DNA of 64,000 nucleotides from the NCBI GenBank assembly GCA_036008465.1, contig DASYNP010000003.1, forward strand, positions 62,001-126,000. The letters are read 5' to 3'. This DNA comes from DASPSM01 sp036008465. Its GTDB lineage: Bacteria > Planctomycetota > Planctomycetia > Planctomycetales > Planctomycetaceae. Position numbers and translations under genes: made by a program. A model generated the notes under the pieces. That model was not told the DNA's origin. It saw nothing but the letters and a program-made list of their open reading frames with translations, and ran no database searches. Positions 27,642 to 36,455 of the stretch are shown one piece after another; positions within the stretch are counted from its first letter, which is position 1; the number at the start of each line of letters is the position of its first letter.

Positions 27642-28244
27642 ATGGCCCTCAAGCATTGGCTGCCCTTGGCTTCGATCCTATGCGCGCTGGCCGCGTCGTG
27701 CACGAGCGTTCCGGTAGGGACGCAGCCGGGCTGGGTGGCCGGTGCTCCGCCGCAGACGGCTCCGCTCTTCGTGGCCGCCGCGATCGATCCCAATTCGGAA
27801 CTGGCAGTCAACGAGCGGGCGATGGATGTGCTGCACTATTACAACTTCGAAGTCGACACGACGAACCAGTTGGAAGGGACGCTGGCGACCTACTACAAAA
27901 CCGGCTCGGGGATTCTGGAACCGTGGCATCGCGAATCGGTCGGCATGGCCAATCGCCTGGAAAGCACGGCCCAGCCAATCCGGCGCAAGGTGCTGATCCA
28001 CTTTGTGCGGGTCGAGGGGGGCTACCTGGTGAGCGTCGAAGCTCTAAAAGAGATTGAGGATTTGCCCAGTCCCAGCCCCAATTCGCCGGGCAACTCGACG
28101 TTTCGCGACACGTATCCCCTGCAGCGCGATCTGAATCTGGTCGTTGGCCAATCGACGCCGTCGGGTTGGATCCCGCGGGGCCACGACGTGGCCCTCGAGG
28201 AGGACATCCGGGGTCGACTGCAGGTGGCCTACGGTTGCCGCTGA
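27642..28244 (+). CDS. Putative lipoprotein of unknown function
   Basis: The ATG at 27642 gives 200 residues with a lipoprotein-like signal (hydrophobic stretch, then AASC with Cys20). The mature region contains paired beta strands such as MDVLHYYNFEVDTTNQLEG and RKVLIHFVRVEGGYLVSVEA, suggesting a small all-beta or mixed-fold periplasmic protein. No named family was recognised. It lies 45 bases upstream of the asparaginyl-tRNA synthetase gene, so read-through into that gene is plausible. Confidence 0.7.
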   Translation: MALKHWLPLASILCALAASCTSVPVGTQPGWVAGAPPQTAPLFVAAAIDPNSELAVNERAMDVLHYYNFEVDTTNQLEGTLATYYKTGSGILEPWHRESVGMANRLESTAQPIRRKVLIHFVRVEGGYLVSVEALKEIEDLPSPSPNSPGNSTFRDTYPLQRDLNLVVGQSTPSGWIPRGHDVALEEDIRGRLQVAYGCR

Positions 28245-28289
28245 CGCGCTGACTTGCGGATCGGTTCCCGGTTTCACACGATTCACGCT

Positions 28290-29705
28290 ATGGCGTTGAC
28301 CCGAATTGTCGAAATTCTCAAGAGCGGACAGCCCGGGCAGTCGATGGAAGTCGCGGGCTGGGTGCGCACGCGTCGTGACTCGAAGCAGGGCTTTTCGTTT
28401 ATCGAACTCAACGACGGAAGCTGCCTGGCGAACTTGCAGATTGTCGTCGGTGCCGAAGTGCCCGGCGTGGCCGAGAACATCAAGCACGTCACGACCGGTG
28501 CCAGTGTTCGCATTGCCGGCGAGCTCAAAGAGAGTCCGGGGAAGGGGCAGCGGGTCGAGCTGGCCGCCCAGTCGCTCAAGATTGTGGGCACCGCCGACGC
28601 CGAGGCTTATCCGCTACAGAAAAAGCGTCACAGCTTTGAGTTCTTGCGGGAGATCGCACATCTGCGGCCGCGGACCAACACATTTGGCGCGATCGCCCGC
28701 GTCCGCAATGAAGTGTGCGCGTCGATCCATCGCTTCTTCCAGTCGCGGGGGTTTCTCTACATCCAGACGCCGATCATCACGACGAGCGACTGTGAGGGTG
28801 CCGGGGCGATGTTCCAGGTCACCACGCTCGATCTAGCCAAGCTCCCCACATCGCCCGGCGCGACGGCTGCTGCCGGACCGCGGGAGATCGATTACGCAAA
28901 CGATTTCTTTGGCAAGCGGGCTTCGCTCACCGTCAGCGGCCAGCTCGAGGCCGAGATTTTCGCCACGTCGCTCGGCTGCTGCTACACCTTCGGGCCGACG
29001 TTTCGCGCCGAGAACTCGAACACGACCCGTCACCTCGCCGAGTTTTGGATGATCGAGCCGGAGATGCCGTTCTACGAACTCGACGACAACATGCAGCTGG
29101 CGGAAGATTTCATTCGCGCCTTAGTTCGCGACGTCCTCGAACACTGCCCCGAGGACGTCGCCTTTTTCAACGAGCGAATCGAGCCGACGGTTCTGGCCAA
29201 CCTCCAAAACATCGCCGAAAATGAGTTCGTTCGACTGCCCTACACCGAGGCGATCGACATCCTGACCGCCAGCGGGCAGACGTTCGAGTTTCCCGTGGCC
29301 TGGGGCCGCGACCTGCAATCAGAGCACGAACGCTACCTCACCGAGCAGCACTTCAAGCGGCCGGTGATCTTGTTCGACTATCCGCGGACGATCAAGCCGT
29401 TCTACATGCGCTGCAACGAGGACGGGAAAACCGTTCGGGCGATGGACGTGCTGGTGCCCCGCGTCGGCGAGATTATCGGCGGCAGCCAGCGCGAGGAGCG
29501 TCTCGACGTGCTCGTCGAGCGACTCAAGGAGTGCCACCTCGAAGCCAAGGATTATTGGTGGTATCTCGACCTGCGCCGCTACGGCACGGTGCCGCACTCG
29601 GGATTTGGCCTGGGACTGGAGCGGGTGATGCTCCTCATAACCGGCATGGCCAACATCCGCGACGTGATTCCCTTTCCCCGGACGCCGAAAAACGCCGAAT
29701 TCTGA
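28290..29705 (+). CDS. asnS: Asparaginyl-tRNA synthetase
   Basis: The ATG at 28290 gives 471 residues, close to the E. coli enzyme (466). The N-terminal OB fold is clear (VAGWVRTRRDSKQGFSFIEL, then VRIAGELKESP). Class II motif 2 is FRAENSNTTRHLAEFWMIEPE-like (residues about 230-250), and motif 3 is GFGLGLERVMLLITG near the C-terminus. The run HLRPRTN, used in AsnRS/AspRS to contact the active site, is also present. NIRDVIPFPRTP at the end marks asparagine rather than aspartate specificity. It charges tRNA-Asn. An initiator tRNA gene follows about 50 bases downstream. Confidence 0.97.
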   Translation: MALTRIVEILKSGQPGQSMEVAGWVRTRRDSKQGFSFIELNDGSCLANLQIVVGAEVPGVAENIKHVTTGASVRIAGELKESPGKGQRVELAAQSLKIVGTADAEAYPLQKKRHSFEFLREIAHLRPRTNTFGAIARVRNEVCASIHRFFQSRGFLYIQTPIITTSDCEGAGAMFQVTTLDLAKLPTSPGATAAAGPREIDYANDFFGKRASLTVSGQLEAEIFATSLGCCYTFGPTFRAENSNTTRHLAEFWMIEPEMPFYELDDNMQLAEDFIRALVRDVLEHCPEDVAFFNERIEPTVLANLQNIAENEFVRLPYTEAIDILTASGQTFEFPVAWGRDLQSEHERYLTEQHFKRPVILFDYPRTIKPFYMRCNEDGKTVRAMDVLVPRVGEIIGGSQREERLDVLVERLKECHLEAKDYWWYLDLRRYGTVPHSGFGLGLERVMLLITGMANIRDVIPFPRTPKNAEF

Positions 29706-29757
29706 CGACAGGCTTCTCCGGATCACTCGCCCGGCTATAATAGAAGTCCACACATGA

Positions 29758-29831
<74 letters not shown>

Positions 29832-29833
29832 CT

Positions 29834-30247
29834 TTAACCCCCGGTTGCGAAACTGCGCGACCGCGGGGTTATTTGTTGCGCTCGCTGAGAGGTACGCGCC
29901 GAGCGGCACGCAGGGCAGGTCGGCCCGCGGTGCAGCTTGGGGTTCCTCGCCGACAGGATGCAGAGCAAGAGACCGATCACCATCAGGGCAATGCCCGCCG
30001 GCCAAAGAGACACATACACAAGAGCCCGATCGTGACGAAGACCGCTGCGAGAGTGTCCATCGCACGGGTTGCTTTCTAAGTGGCCGGCAACGGCGCTGGG
30101 GAGACACCCCGGGCTATTCGGGCCAATTCCCAAAGCGCTTGCCGGTCGGGTCGATGTAGCAATCGGGCCTTGCGTGCCTGTTGACGATTGTCGATGACAC
30201 GAGCCACCGCGGCAGATCTGATTCCTCCTCCCGCTGATGTCCGTCAT
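29834..30247 (-). CDS. Doubtful small membrane protein or gene remnant
   Basis: An open frame of 137 residues. Only the part ALVYVSLWPAGIALMVIGLL looks like protein, a single hydrophobic span, followed by a possible Cys-x-x-Cys pair (GPTCPACRSAR). The rest is low in typical protein character, and the C-terminus reads into the 37-base repeat and tRNA terminator. It may be a decayed gene for a short membrane protein. Confidence 0.25.
   Translation of the reverse strand: MTDISGRRNQICRGGSCHRQSSTGTQGPIATSTRPASALGIGPNSPGCLPSAVAGHLESNPCDGHSRSGLRHDRALVYVSLWPAGIALMVIGLLLCILSARNPKLHRGPTCPACRSARTSQRAQQITPRSRSFATGG
29836..29870 (+). terminator. Hairpin terminator after tRNA-fMet
   Basis: AACCCC (29836-29841) pairs with GGGGTT (29865-29870), and the inner CGGT/ACCG and GCG/CGC segments extend the stem. 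It starts 5 bases after the tRNA and is followed by ATTTGTTG. Its right arm is also the start of the 37-base repeat. Confidence 0.6.
29855..29891. repeat. 37-base direct repeat next to tRNA-fMet, copy 1
   Basis: Starts GCGCGACCGCGGGG and ends GCGCTCGCTGAGAG. It is 35/37 identical to 40804-40840 on the same strand. The copies bracket an 11-kb segment. Confidence 0.6.
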
Positions 30248-30258
30248 GCTCCAAGACT

Positions 30259-30447
30259 TCAGTCGGTATGTCCGAGTCGGAAGATCCAGTTCCTCGCCTT
30301 GGACTCAGGCCTGTCTGTGGTCAACCACATTCCCGGCGTTATCGATGTAGCCGCGGCGCTCCGGTGCTTGATCGCGTGAGAGTCGTTGAATCGCCCCTCT
30401 GCAAGAATGCGGTCGCCGTCAGTTGTTTGGTGGTAGCAGATCCCCAT
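30259..30447 (-). CDS. Doubtful 62-residue hypothetical protein
   Basis: A short frame (MGICYHQTTDGDRILAEGRF start) located 24 bases downstream of the next small gene on the same strand. It has no membrane span, signal or known motif. Composition is plausible for a small basic protein, but it could be chance. Confidence 0.3.
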   Translation of the reverse strand: MGICYHQTTDGDRILAEGRFNDSHAIKHRSAAATSITPGMWLTTDRPESKARNWIFRLGHTD

Positions 30448-30471
30448 CTCGTAAATCGCCCGGCAGCAAGG

Positions 30472-30843
30472 CTAAACCAAATCGTCCATGCCTCGTTGCG
30501 AGCCAATCAGGTCAGCATATGGTGATTCGGCAGCCGGCTTGAAAGCAGTCCCGTCGCTGCGTGCGAGAGATCGTTGGGTTACCCGATTCGAGGCATGCCT
30601 CGGTTTGAATACAACCCAGATCGCCGCCTCGGGACCATCGGGCGGATTCGGGTGAATGCCGGCGTCCGAGGACTTCAATACAGCGGGTAAAAGCCCGGGA
30701 AAGCTGATGCCCGTCTTGAACTTCGACACGACCTTTTCTGCCTGTTGCCGCGGCACTCGAAACGCCGCCCTTACTTCAAACGGTAGAGGGAGCTGTGTCA
30801 TTGGTTCGTCCCCGTGCCTGCTAGTCGATCTGAGATCAGCCAT
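30472..30843 (-). CDS. Small hypothetical protein, second gene of a pair
   Basis: A 123-residue frame whose ATG immediately follows the TGA of the upstream small gene (no gap), a good sign of a real, coupled pair. A second ATG at residue 15 (MTQLPLPFEVRAAFRV) is also possible. The first half has alternating hydrophobic residues suggesting beta strands (PFEVRAAFRVPRQQAEKV), while the C-terminus is more open. No family recognised. Confidence 0.5.
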   Translation of the reverse strand: MADLRSTSRHGDEPMTQLPLPFEVRAAFRVPRQQAEKVVSKFKTGISFPGLLPAVLKSSDAGIHPNPPDGPEAAIWVVFKPRHASNRVTQRSLARSDGTAFKPAAESPYADLIGSQRGMDDLV

Positions 30844-31104
30844 TCAACCGCGAATTAGGGCGTGGGCGCTCATCTTTTCGCAGAGCTCTTTGAGCATTTT
30901 TCGTTCGTGATCCGGAAGATGCCCGCACAAGGTACAGACCGTACGCAACGCGTCTCGCAGTCCCGACGATCCATCGGTCAGGCTGTTGGCCGCCAACCAC
31001 GCCGGGAGCACTACTCCAAGTGCCCGATACTCGCGTCGATCGCACCAACTTTCGAGTAACTTTGCGACGTCGCCGCCGAAATCGGCAAAATCGTCGTTTG
31101 TCAT
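30844..31104 (-). CDS. Small hypothetical protein, first gene of a pair
   Basis: From the ATG at 31104 the protein has 86 residues (MTNDDFADFGGDVAKLLESW start) with good protein composition: amphipathic helices, WCDRREYRALGVVLPAWLAAN, and a late ERKMLKELCEKM helix. The layout suggests a compact all-helical protein, possibly of the immunity or partner type, but this is only a guess. It is directly coupled to the following gene. Confidence 0.5.
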   Translation of the reverse strand: MTNDDFADFGGDVAKLLESWCDRREYRALGVVLPAWLAANSLTDGSSGLRDALRTVCTLCGHLPDHERKMLKELCEKMSAHALIRG

Positions 31105-31554
31105 TGTTAGCGTTCGACGGCGTCTTGACCGTTTCGATTGACTTTCTCTCTCCGCCATCGAGCGCCCCAAATTCTAGGCTGAACTAGACGCCGGGCGAGT
31201 GGATGAAAAATGTCTGGCGAGCGCTTGGGAAGCAGATTGGCTGCGCCCAAATCAATCTGCCTTTCGCTCGACCGTAAGCTCGTGAGGAAAGTCTGGACTC
31301 GGATGCCGAGTAGATTCGCGAATTTTCGAGCGCCATTGCCCCGAGACTAAGTCACTAAATTCATCGACTCAGGGTCAGCATTTCGGCCGGCGCACTAGGA
31401 CGCTCCAGACAAGACGCCTACGGTGACCACCAAGATCCCGATGGAAAGCGAAGCGCTCAACCGGCCAGCGGTCCCACTGATGACGGGAGGCGACGGGCAC
31501 CGAGCACATTGTAGAAAACAGTCGCTCATGACAGGTTGCGGAGGAAGGCGTCAT
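31105..31554. other. Intergenic region, nothing recognised
   Basis: 450 bases between the small gene pair and the end of the DUF1501 gene. A GAGGAAAGTC string at 31284 recalls the P4 region of RNase P RNA, but the rest of that RNA is absent. No gene or strong repeat was found. Confidence 0.4.
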
Positions 31555-33018
31555 CTACGCCAGGACCTTGTGCACGACGTTGCCAGCGACGTCGGTCAGA
31601 CGAAAATCACGTCCCTGGAAGCGATAGGTCAGCCGCTTGTGATCGAGACCCAACAAATGTAGGACTGTGGCCTGCAAGTCGTGCACGTGGACGGCATCCT
31701 CGGTGACGTAGTAGCCGATCTCGTCGGTTTGGCCCAAACTGAATCCCCCCTTCACGCCGCCGCCGGCCAGCAGCATCGTGTACGCCTCGATGTGGTGATC
31801 GCGTCCCGGCACGTCGCGCGGTTCGCCCTGAGGCGTCCGACCGAATTCGCCGCCCCAAATCACGAGCGTGCTGTCGAGTAACCCGCGCTGCTTGAGGTCA
31901 CGGATCAACGCCGCCGCCGGTCGGTCGACCTCGCGGCAACGATCATCCAAGGGCTGCCCGAGGTTAGTGCCCGGATTGCCATGGTGGTCCCAGTCGGTGT
32001 GATACAGCTGGACGAAGCGCGAGCCTTTTTCAATCAGTCGGCGGGCCAAAAGGCAATTGCGCGCGAACGAGGGCGTGGAGGGATCAGCACCGTAGTCGGC
32101 GAGCGTTTGCTTCGCTTCGTGCGAGAGATCCATCAATTCAGGTCCGCTCGATTGCATGCGATAAGCCATTTCGTAAGCGGCGATGCGCGTGGCAATTTCC
32201 GGATCGCGAACCTGGTTGAGCCGCAGGCTATTCAGATCTCGGACGGCAGCAACGAAATCTCCCTGGGCCCGCCGATCGACGCCCTCGGGATTCGAGAGAT
32301 TGAGAATCGGGTCAGCGCCGTTCAGAAACGGGACGCCCTGGTAGGTCGTCGGCAAGAAGCCACTGCCCCAGAGCGGGGCTCCGCCGCGCGGTCCTCGTGG
32401 CCCCGAAAGCAAAACCACAAAGCCGGGAAGACTCTGGGACTCGCTGCCGATTCCGTAGGTGACCCAAGCCCCCATCGACGGGCGCCCGAACCGAGAGGAG
32501 CCCGTGTTCACGAACAGCTTTGCTGGCCCGTGATTGAAGACGTCGGTCTTCATGCCGCGGATCAGCGTGCAGTCGTCGATGACCGATCCGAGATGCGGCA
32601 ACAAGGTCGACATCTCGAGACCGCTCTTGCCGTAGCGGCAGAACTTTCGATGTGTGCCGAGCAGTTTCGCGTCCTGCTTGATGAAAGCAAACCGCTTATT
32701 CTTCACGTAGGATGCGGGGATGACCTGGCCGTCGAGTGCTTGCAGCTTGGGTTTGCTCTCAAACAACTCCAGCTGGCTCGGTCCACCGGCCATAAAAAGG
32801 AAGATCACACGCTTGGCTCGCGGCGCAAAGTGTGGCAATCCGGCCGGCAAGGCGTGGGATTGGCGCCTTTCGTCAGATACGGTCGCTCCGGCGAGAATCG
32901 TTCCATCGCTCAAGAGCGACGCCAGCGCCAGAGAGCCAATCCCTAGGCCCGCGTTGGCGAAGAAATGCCTTCGCGTAAAGTCGCGGCGTGTCTGCTCGTT
33001 CCCATCCATACTGATCAT
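31555..33018 (-). CDS. DUF1501 protein with Tat-type signal
   Basis: The ATG at 33018 overlaps the stop of the upstream gene by 4 bases (ATGA), giving 487 residues. The N-terminus has twin arginines in TRRDFTRRHFFANAG and a hydrophobic segment, typical of Tat-exported DUF1501 proteins. The family, related to sulfatases/phosphatases of the alkaline-phosphatase superfamily, shows here VIFLFMAGGPSQLELFESKP, TDWDHHG, LVIWGGEFGRTPQGE and GRDHHIEAYTMLLAGGGVKGG. In planctomycetes it is nearly always paired with a DUF1549/DUF1553 cytochrome protein, as here. The substrate of the pair is not established. Confidence 0.92.
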   Translation of the reverse strand: MISMDGNEQTRRDFTRRHFFANAGLGIGSLALASLLSDGTILAGATVSDERRQSHALPAGLPHFAPRAKRVIFLFMAGGPSQLELFESKPKLQALDGQVIPASYVKNKRFAFIKQDAKLLGTHRKFCRYGKSGLEMSTLLPHLGSVIDDCTLIRGMKTDVFNHGPAKLFVNTGSSRFGRPSMGAWVTYGIGSESQSLPGFVVLLSGPRGPRGGAPLWGSGFLPTTYQGVPFLNGADPILNLSNPEGVDRRAQGDFVAAVRDLNSLRLNQVRDPEIATRIAAYEMAYRMQSSGPELMDLSHEAKQTLADYGADPSTPSFARNCLLARRLIEKGSRFVQLYHTDWDHHGNPGTNLGQPLDDRCREVDRPAAALIRDLKQRGLLDSTLVIWGGEFGRTPQGEPRDVPGRDHHIEAYTMLLAGGGVKGGFSLGQTDEIGYYVTEDAVHVHDLQATVLHLLGLDHKRLTYRFQGRDFRLTDVAGNVVHKVLA

Positions 33019-36000
33019 TCTCGCGTGATGAACTCGTCGAGATTCAGCAACACCCGTGCGGCCGCGTTCCACCTGGTCACATCGGAACCTTTCTGCGCCG
33101 CCAAGAACTCCGTAAGTCGCATCGCTTCAGCATCGGACGGTTCGCGCGACAAGCAGACCTCGAACGCGCGGTGAACCTGGGCCCGCTGATCACGCCCCGC
33201 TTCGCGAACGACGCGGACCGCTAAAGCGTGAGCGATTTCGACAAAGACGCGATCGTTCGCGAGCGTCAACGCTTGTAAGGGCGTGTTAGAGCGGTTGCGG
33301 CGCGTGCAGGTCGTATTGCCTTCCGGCGCGTCGAATGTCGGCAGCATCGGATAGGGACTGCTCCGCCAAAAATACGTGTACATCCCGCGGCGGTAGCGAT
33401 CGGCTCCGCGACTCTCGGGCCAAGCCTTCTTTTGTTGAGTGACGACGAACAGCCCCTCCGGTTGCGGTGGATAAACGCTCGGGCCGCCGAGCCGCCGACA
33501 CAAGAGTCCGCTTGCCGCCAAGGCCGCATCGCGCACCGACTCCGCCTCGAGGCGAATCCGCGATTGCCGTGCGAGCCATCGGTTAGCCGGATCGTGATGA
33601 AGCAAATCGTCGCGGAACTGCGAGGTCTGGCGGTAAGTCGCGGAAGTCACAATCAATCGATGCAGACTCTTCATGCTCCAACCGCGACGGACTAACTCGC
33701 CGGCCAACCAATCGAGGAGCTCCGGATGCGTTGGCCGCGCGCCTTGTGTCCCGAAGTCGTTTTCGGTGTCGACTAGCCCGCTGCCGAAGAAGTGCTGCCA
33801 GGTGCGGTTCACAGTGACGCGTGCGGTGAGCGGATTGGCCGGATCGAACAGCCAGCGAGCCAGATCCAGACGCGTTGGCCACTCCCCAAGCGACTTGATC
33901 GGGGGAAGAAACTCGGGCACGCCACCCCTCACCACCGCACCGAGCCGAAGGAAGTCGCCACGAAGCAGAACGTGCGATTCGCGCGGCGTCTTGCGTTCTG
34001 CGAGAACAAGCGTCGTCGGGGCCAGTCGGTCAAGCGCCGCTTTGCGCGATTTCAACATCGACACCCGCGCTGCCAGCGGCGCCCGGCTGGTATCGGTTTC
34101 GAGGAAGGCGGCAGCCAGCTCGGCCCTCTGCTGCCTGGTCCGTGACTGCGCCGGAGTTGACGCCAGCGCGCGAACGGAATTTGGAATGGCAACACTGTCG
34201 CCAGCACCACTCACGGTGCTTAATCGCAGACGACCGATCAAATAGTTCGGCTCGAAATGCTCGTGACGCAGAATCACTTCGACCCGCGCGCCGCCCGCAA
34301 CTCGAATCGGTTTTTGCGGAATGACAATCAACTCGCGATCGGTATGCGAGTTTCCGACCTTGGTGCCGACGGCCCAACCGGTGCTGCGGTTTCCGTCGAT
34401 GACATGGGCAGCTGGATAACCGTCTTGCGAATGGTCGGCGATCGCGCGTGCCAGGCTGACCGGTTGCCAGCCGTTGGCAGTGCCGGCGTGTTGTTCCTTG
34501 AGCGGGCGGACGTTGACCTCAAATTCATTGAGGACAAAGTTGCCAGTGGCGTCGCTGCGCCCGGGACCCGATTGCGGCAAGCTCGGGTGCGTAAGCGCTT
34601 CAAGTCGGATGGCGTCGACTTCGCCGCTTGGGACGTCGAACTCGAGGTGATAGGTGTCGTTCGCCGGAACACTGAAGTCGACAATCAGCGAGCCGTCTCC
34701 AACGGGGTTCAACTGAGTCCCCTTCTCCGTGCGCATTGCGGCAAAGGATGCAGTCGTCCACTTCACCGGCGGACGGGCGGCGATCGATTGTTCCCAGGCA
34801 CCCTGCTTCCGCCGCAATGCCCGATCGTGCTCGAACAGCGGCGTCTCGGCGGCGGCAATCTCGCGAGCTAATGCTTCCAGCTTCGCGGCCTGCGCAGGGG
34901 ACGCCACCTGAAAGGTCGGCTCATCGCAGTTGTTGAAGATGGCAAACAGGTTGTAGTAGTCGCGCTGCGAGATCGGGTCATATTTGTGCTGATGGCATTG
35001 AGCACAGCCGACCGTGAGACCGAGGAAGACCGTGCCCGTCGTGTTGACGCGATCGATCACCGACTCGACACGGAATTGTTCCTTGTCGACGCCCCCTTCT
35101 TCGTTGACCAGCGTATTGCGGTGAAAGCCCGTCGCGACGAGTTGCTCGGGAGCGCGCTGAGGCAGAAGGTCGCCGGCGAGTTGTTCGATCGTGAAGCGGT
35201 CGAATGGCAAGTCGTCATTGATCGCGCCGATCACCCAGTCGCGGTACTTCCAAATCGCTCGCGGACTGTCGATGGTGAATCCATTGGAGTCGGCGTAGCG
35301 CGCTTGATCGAGCCAGTGCCGCCCCCATCGCTCTCCGTACGCCGGCGAGGCCAACATCCGGTCGACGAGCCGCTCGTACGCGCCCGGCCTGGAGTCGCGA
35401 CGTAATTCTTCGACCTCTTCCAGAGTTGGGGGCAGACCGCGCAGATCGAAGCTCAGGCGGCGAATCAGAGTCGACCGGTCAGCCTCGGGGGACGGCGCCA
35501 AGTGCTCGATCTCGAGTCGTTGGCAAACAAACGCGTCGATCGGATTGTCCAGACGATCGGTGTCGCGCTGAACCGGAACCGGCGGGCGCGTGACCGGCGC
35601 GAACGCCCAATGCGATTGCCGCTGTGCGGTGGCTTTCTCGATCGGGCCCGAGGCTCCTTCATCGATCCAGCGTCTGATAGTCGCGATGTCTTCCTGTGAA
35701 AGCGGCGGGGCCTCAGCGGGCATCCGCGTGATGTCTCCCTCGCCGAGAAGGGCTTTGACCAAAATGCTTGTTGCTCCTTTGCCGGCGACTACGGCCGCAC
35801 CGCGATCACCCCCTTTGCGGATTGCCGTGAGGCTGTCTAGGCGCAACCCCGACTGGGCCTCTTTCTCGCCATGACATTTCAGACAGTGTTTGACGAGGAG
35901 CGGCTGAATGTGCTTCGCGTAATCGACTTTCGCAGGCACAGCCGCCGAAACGCGCGGGGGCATTGTCAGCGCGTGCAGGCAGATCATCAGGCCAACTGCC

Positions 36001-36044
36001 AGCGGGAACGGAAGGCGGGATGAGCGAAGGCGGGGCAAGAGCAT
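33015..36044 (-). CDS. PSCyt1 / DUF1549 / DUF1553 planctomycete cytochrome-type protein
   Basis: From the ATG at 36044 the protein has 1009 residues (a GTG 9 bases upstream is also possible). After a signal peptide comes a haem-binding CLKCH motif (Cys54, Cys57, His58) in the planctomycete cytochrome C domain. DUF1549 follows (NPIDAFVCQRLEIEHLAPSP; WGRHWLDQARYADSNGF; CAQCHQHKYDPISQRDYYNL), including a second Cys-x-x-Cys-His. A middle beta region precedes DUF1553 (LARWLFDPANPLTARVTVNR; FGTQGARPTHPELLDWLA; RNRSNTPLQALTLANDRVF). It forms an operon with the DUF1501 gene. A periplasmic redox or degradation role is inferred, not proven. Confidence 0.93.
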   Translation of the reverse strand: MLLPRLRSSRLPFPLAVGLMICLHALTMPPRVSAAVPAKVDYAKHIQPLLVKHCLKCHGEKEAQSGLRLDSLTAIRKGGDRGAAVVAGKGATSILVKALLGEGDITRMPAEAPPLSQEDIATIRRWIDEGASGPIEKATAQRQSHWAFAPVTRPPVPVQRDTDRLDNPIDAFVCQRLEIEHLAPSPEADRSTLIRRLSFDLRGLPPTLEEVEELRRDSRPGAYERLVDRMLASPAYGERWGRHWLDQARYADSNGFTIDSPRAIWKYRDWVIGAINDDLPFDRFTIEQLAGDLLPQRAPEQLVATGFHRNTLVNEEGGVDKEQFRVESVIDRVNTTGTVFLGLTVGCAQCHQHKYDPISQRDYYNLFAIFNNCDEPTFQVASPAQAAKLEALAREIAAAETPLFEHDRALRRKQGAWEQSIAARPPVKWTTASFAAMRTEKGTQLNPVGDGSLIVDFSVPANDTYHLEFDVPSGEVDAIRLEALTHPSLPQSGPGRSDATGNFVLNEFEVNVRPLKEQHAGTANGWQPVSLARAIADHSQDGYPAAHVIDGNRSTGWAVGTKVGNSHTDRELIVIPQKPIRVAGGARVEVILRHEHFEPNYLIGRLRLSTVSGAGDSVAIPNSVRALASTPAQSRTRQQRAELAAAFLETDTSRAPLAARVSMLKSRKAALDRLAPTTLVLAERKTPRESHVLLRGDFLRLGAVVRGGVPEFLPPIKSLGEWPTRLDLARWLFDPANPLTARVTVNRTWQHFFGSGLVDTENDFGTQGARPTHPELLDWLAGELVRRGWSMKSLHRLIVTSATYRQTSQFRDDLLHHDPANRWLARQSRIRLEAESVRDAALAASGLLCRRLGGPSVYPPQPEGLFVVTQQKKAWPESRGADRYRRGMYTYFWRSSPYPMLPTFDAPEGNTTCTRRNRSNTPLQALTLANDRVFVEIAHALAVRVVREAGRDQRAQVHRAFEVCLSREPSDAEAMRLTEFLAAQKGSDVTRWNAAARVLLNLDEFITRE

Positions 36045-36455
36045 TGAGCGCACCGGGCAGGCTGCAATCGACGCATCAATGGGATCTTCATGTTACTGGG
36101 TGAACACAGGGGCGTCCAACTCAGTAATCGCCGCTGTTGCAACGTTGCTTGAACATTACGCGTGGCGATCAGTTTATGGAGGAAATGCGACCGGAAAGCC
36201 GTCTGCGGAACACAAGAAGTCGTGATCCCGATCCAGCGATAAGATCACGTCCCCAGCTAGAATGACGGCATCCCAGCGGGGGAGCCGCCGATGCCATTCG
36301 TCGTCAAGGGAGTGGGCCGCACGGGCACCGTCAGCTGGCTGAGCGACGCGAACGACAAGTGGCGGCTCCCGTCAAACGGGTTGTTTGATGGCGTTTCCGA
36401 AAAAAGTTGGGAATTATGATGGGATCGCCCTTCCCGCGACAAGCAGGAGACCACC
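36045..36455. other. Divergent intergenic region
   Basis: 411 bases between the DUF1553 gene (minus) and the esterase gene (plus). A 42-codon frame (36291-36419) is the only coding candidate. No strong repeats were noticed. Confidence 0.4.
36291..36419 (+). CDS. Doubtful 42-residue peptide or gene remnant
   Basis: A short frame beginning MPFVVKGVGRTGTVSWL and ending EKSWEL. Composition is protein-like (mixed hydrophobic and charged), and the sequence AGCGGGGGAG lies before the ATG. It could be a small protein or the decayed start of a longer gene. Confidence 0.25.
   Translation: MPFVVKGVGRTGTVSWLSDANDKWRLPSNGLFDGVSEKSWEL

Noticed and set aside
31284..31293. GAGGAAAGTC, a string typical of the RNase P RNA core
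   Set aside because: The flanking sequence lacks the other conserved RNase P blocks and the 3' part; the match is only 10 bases.
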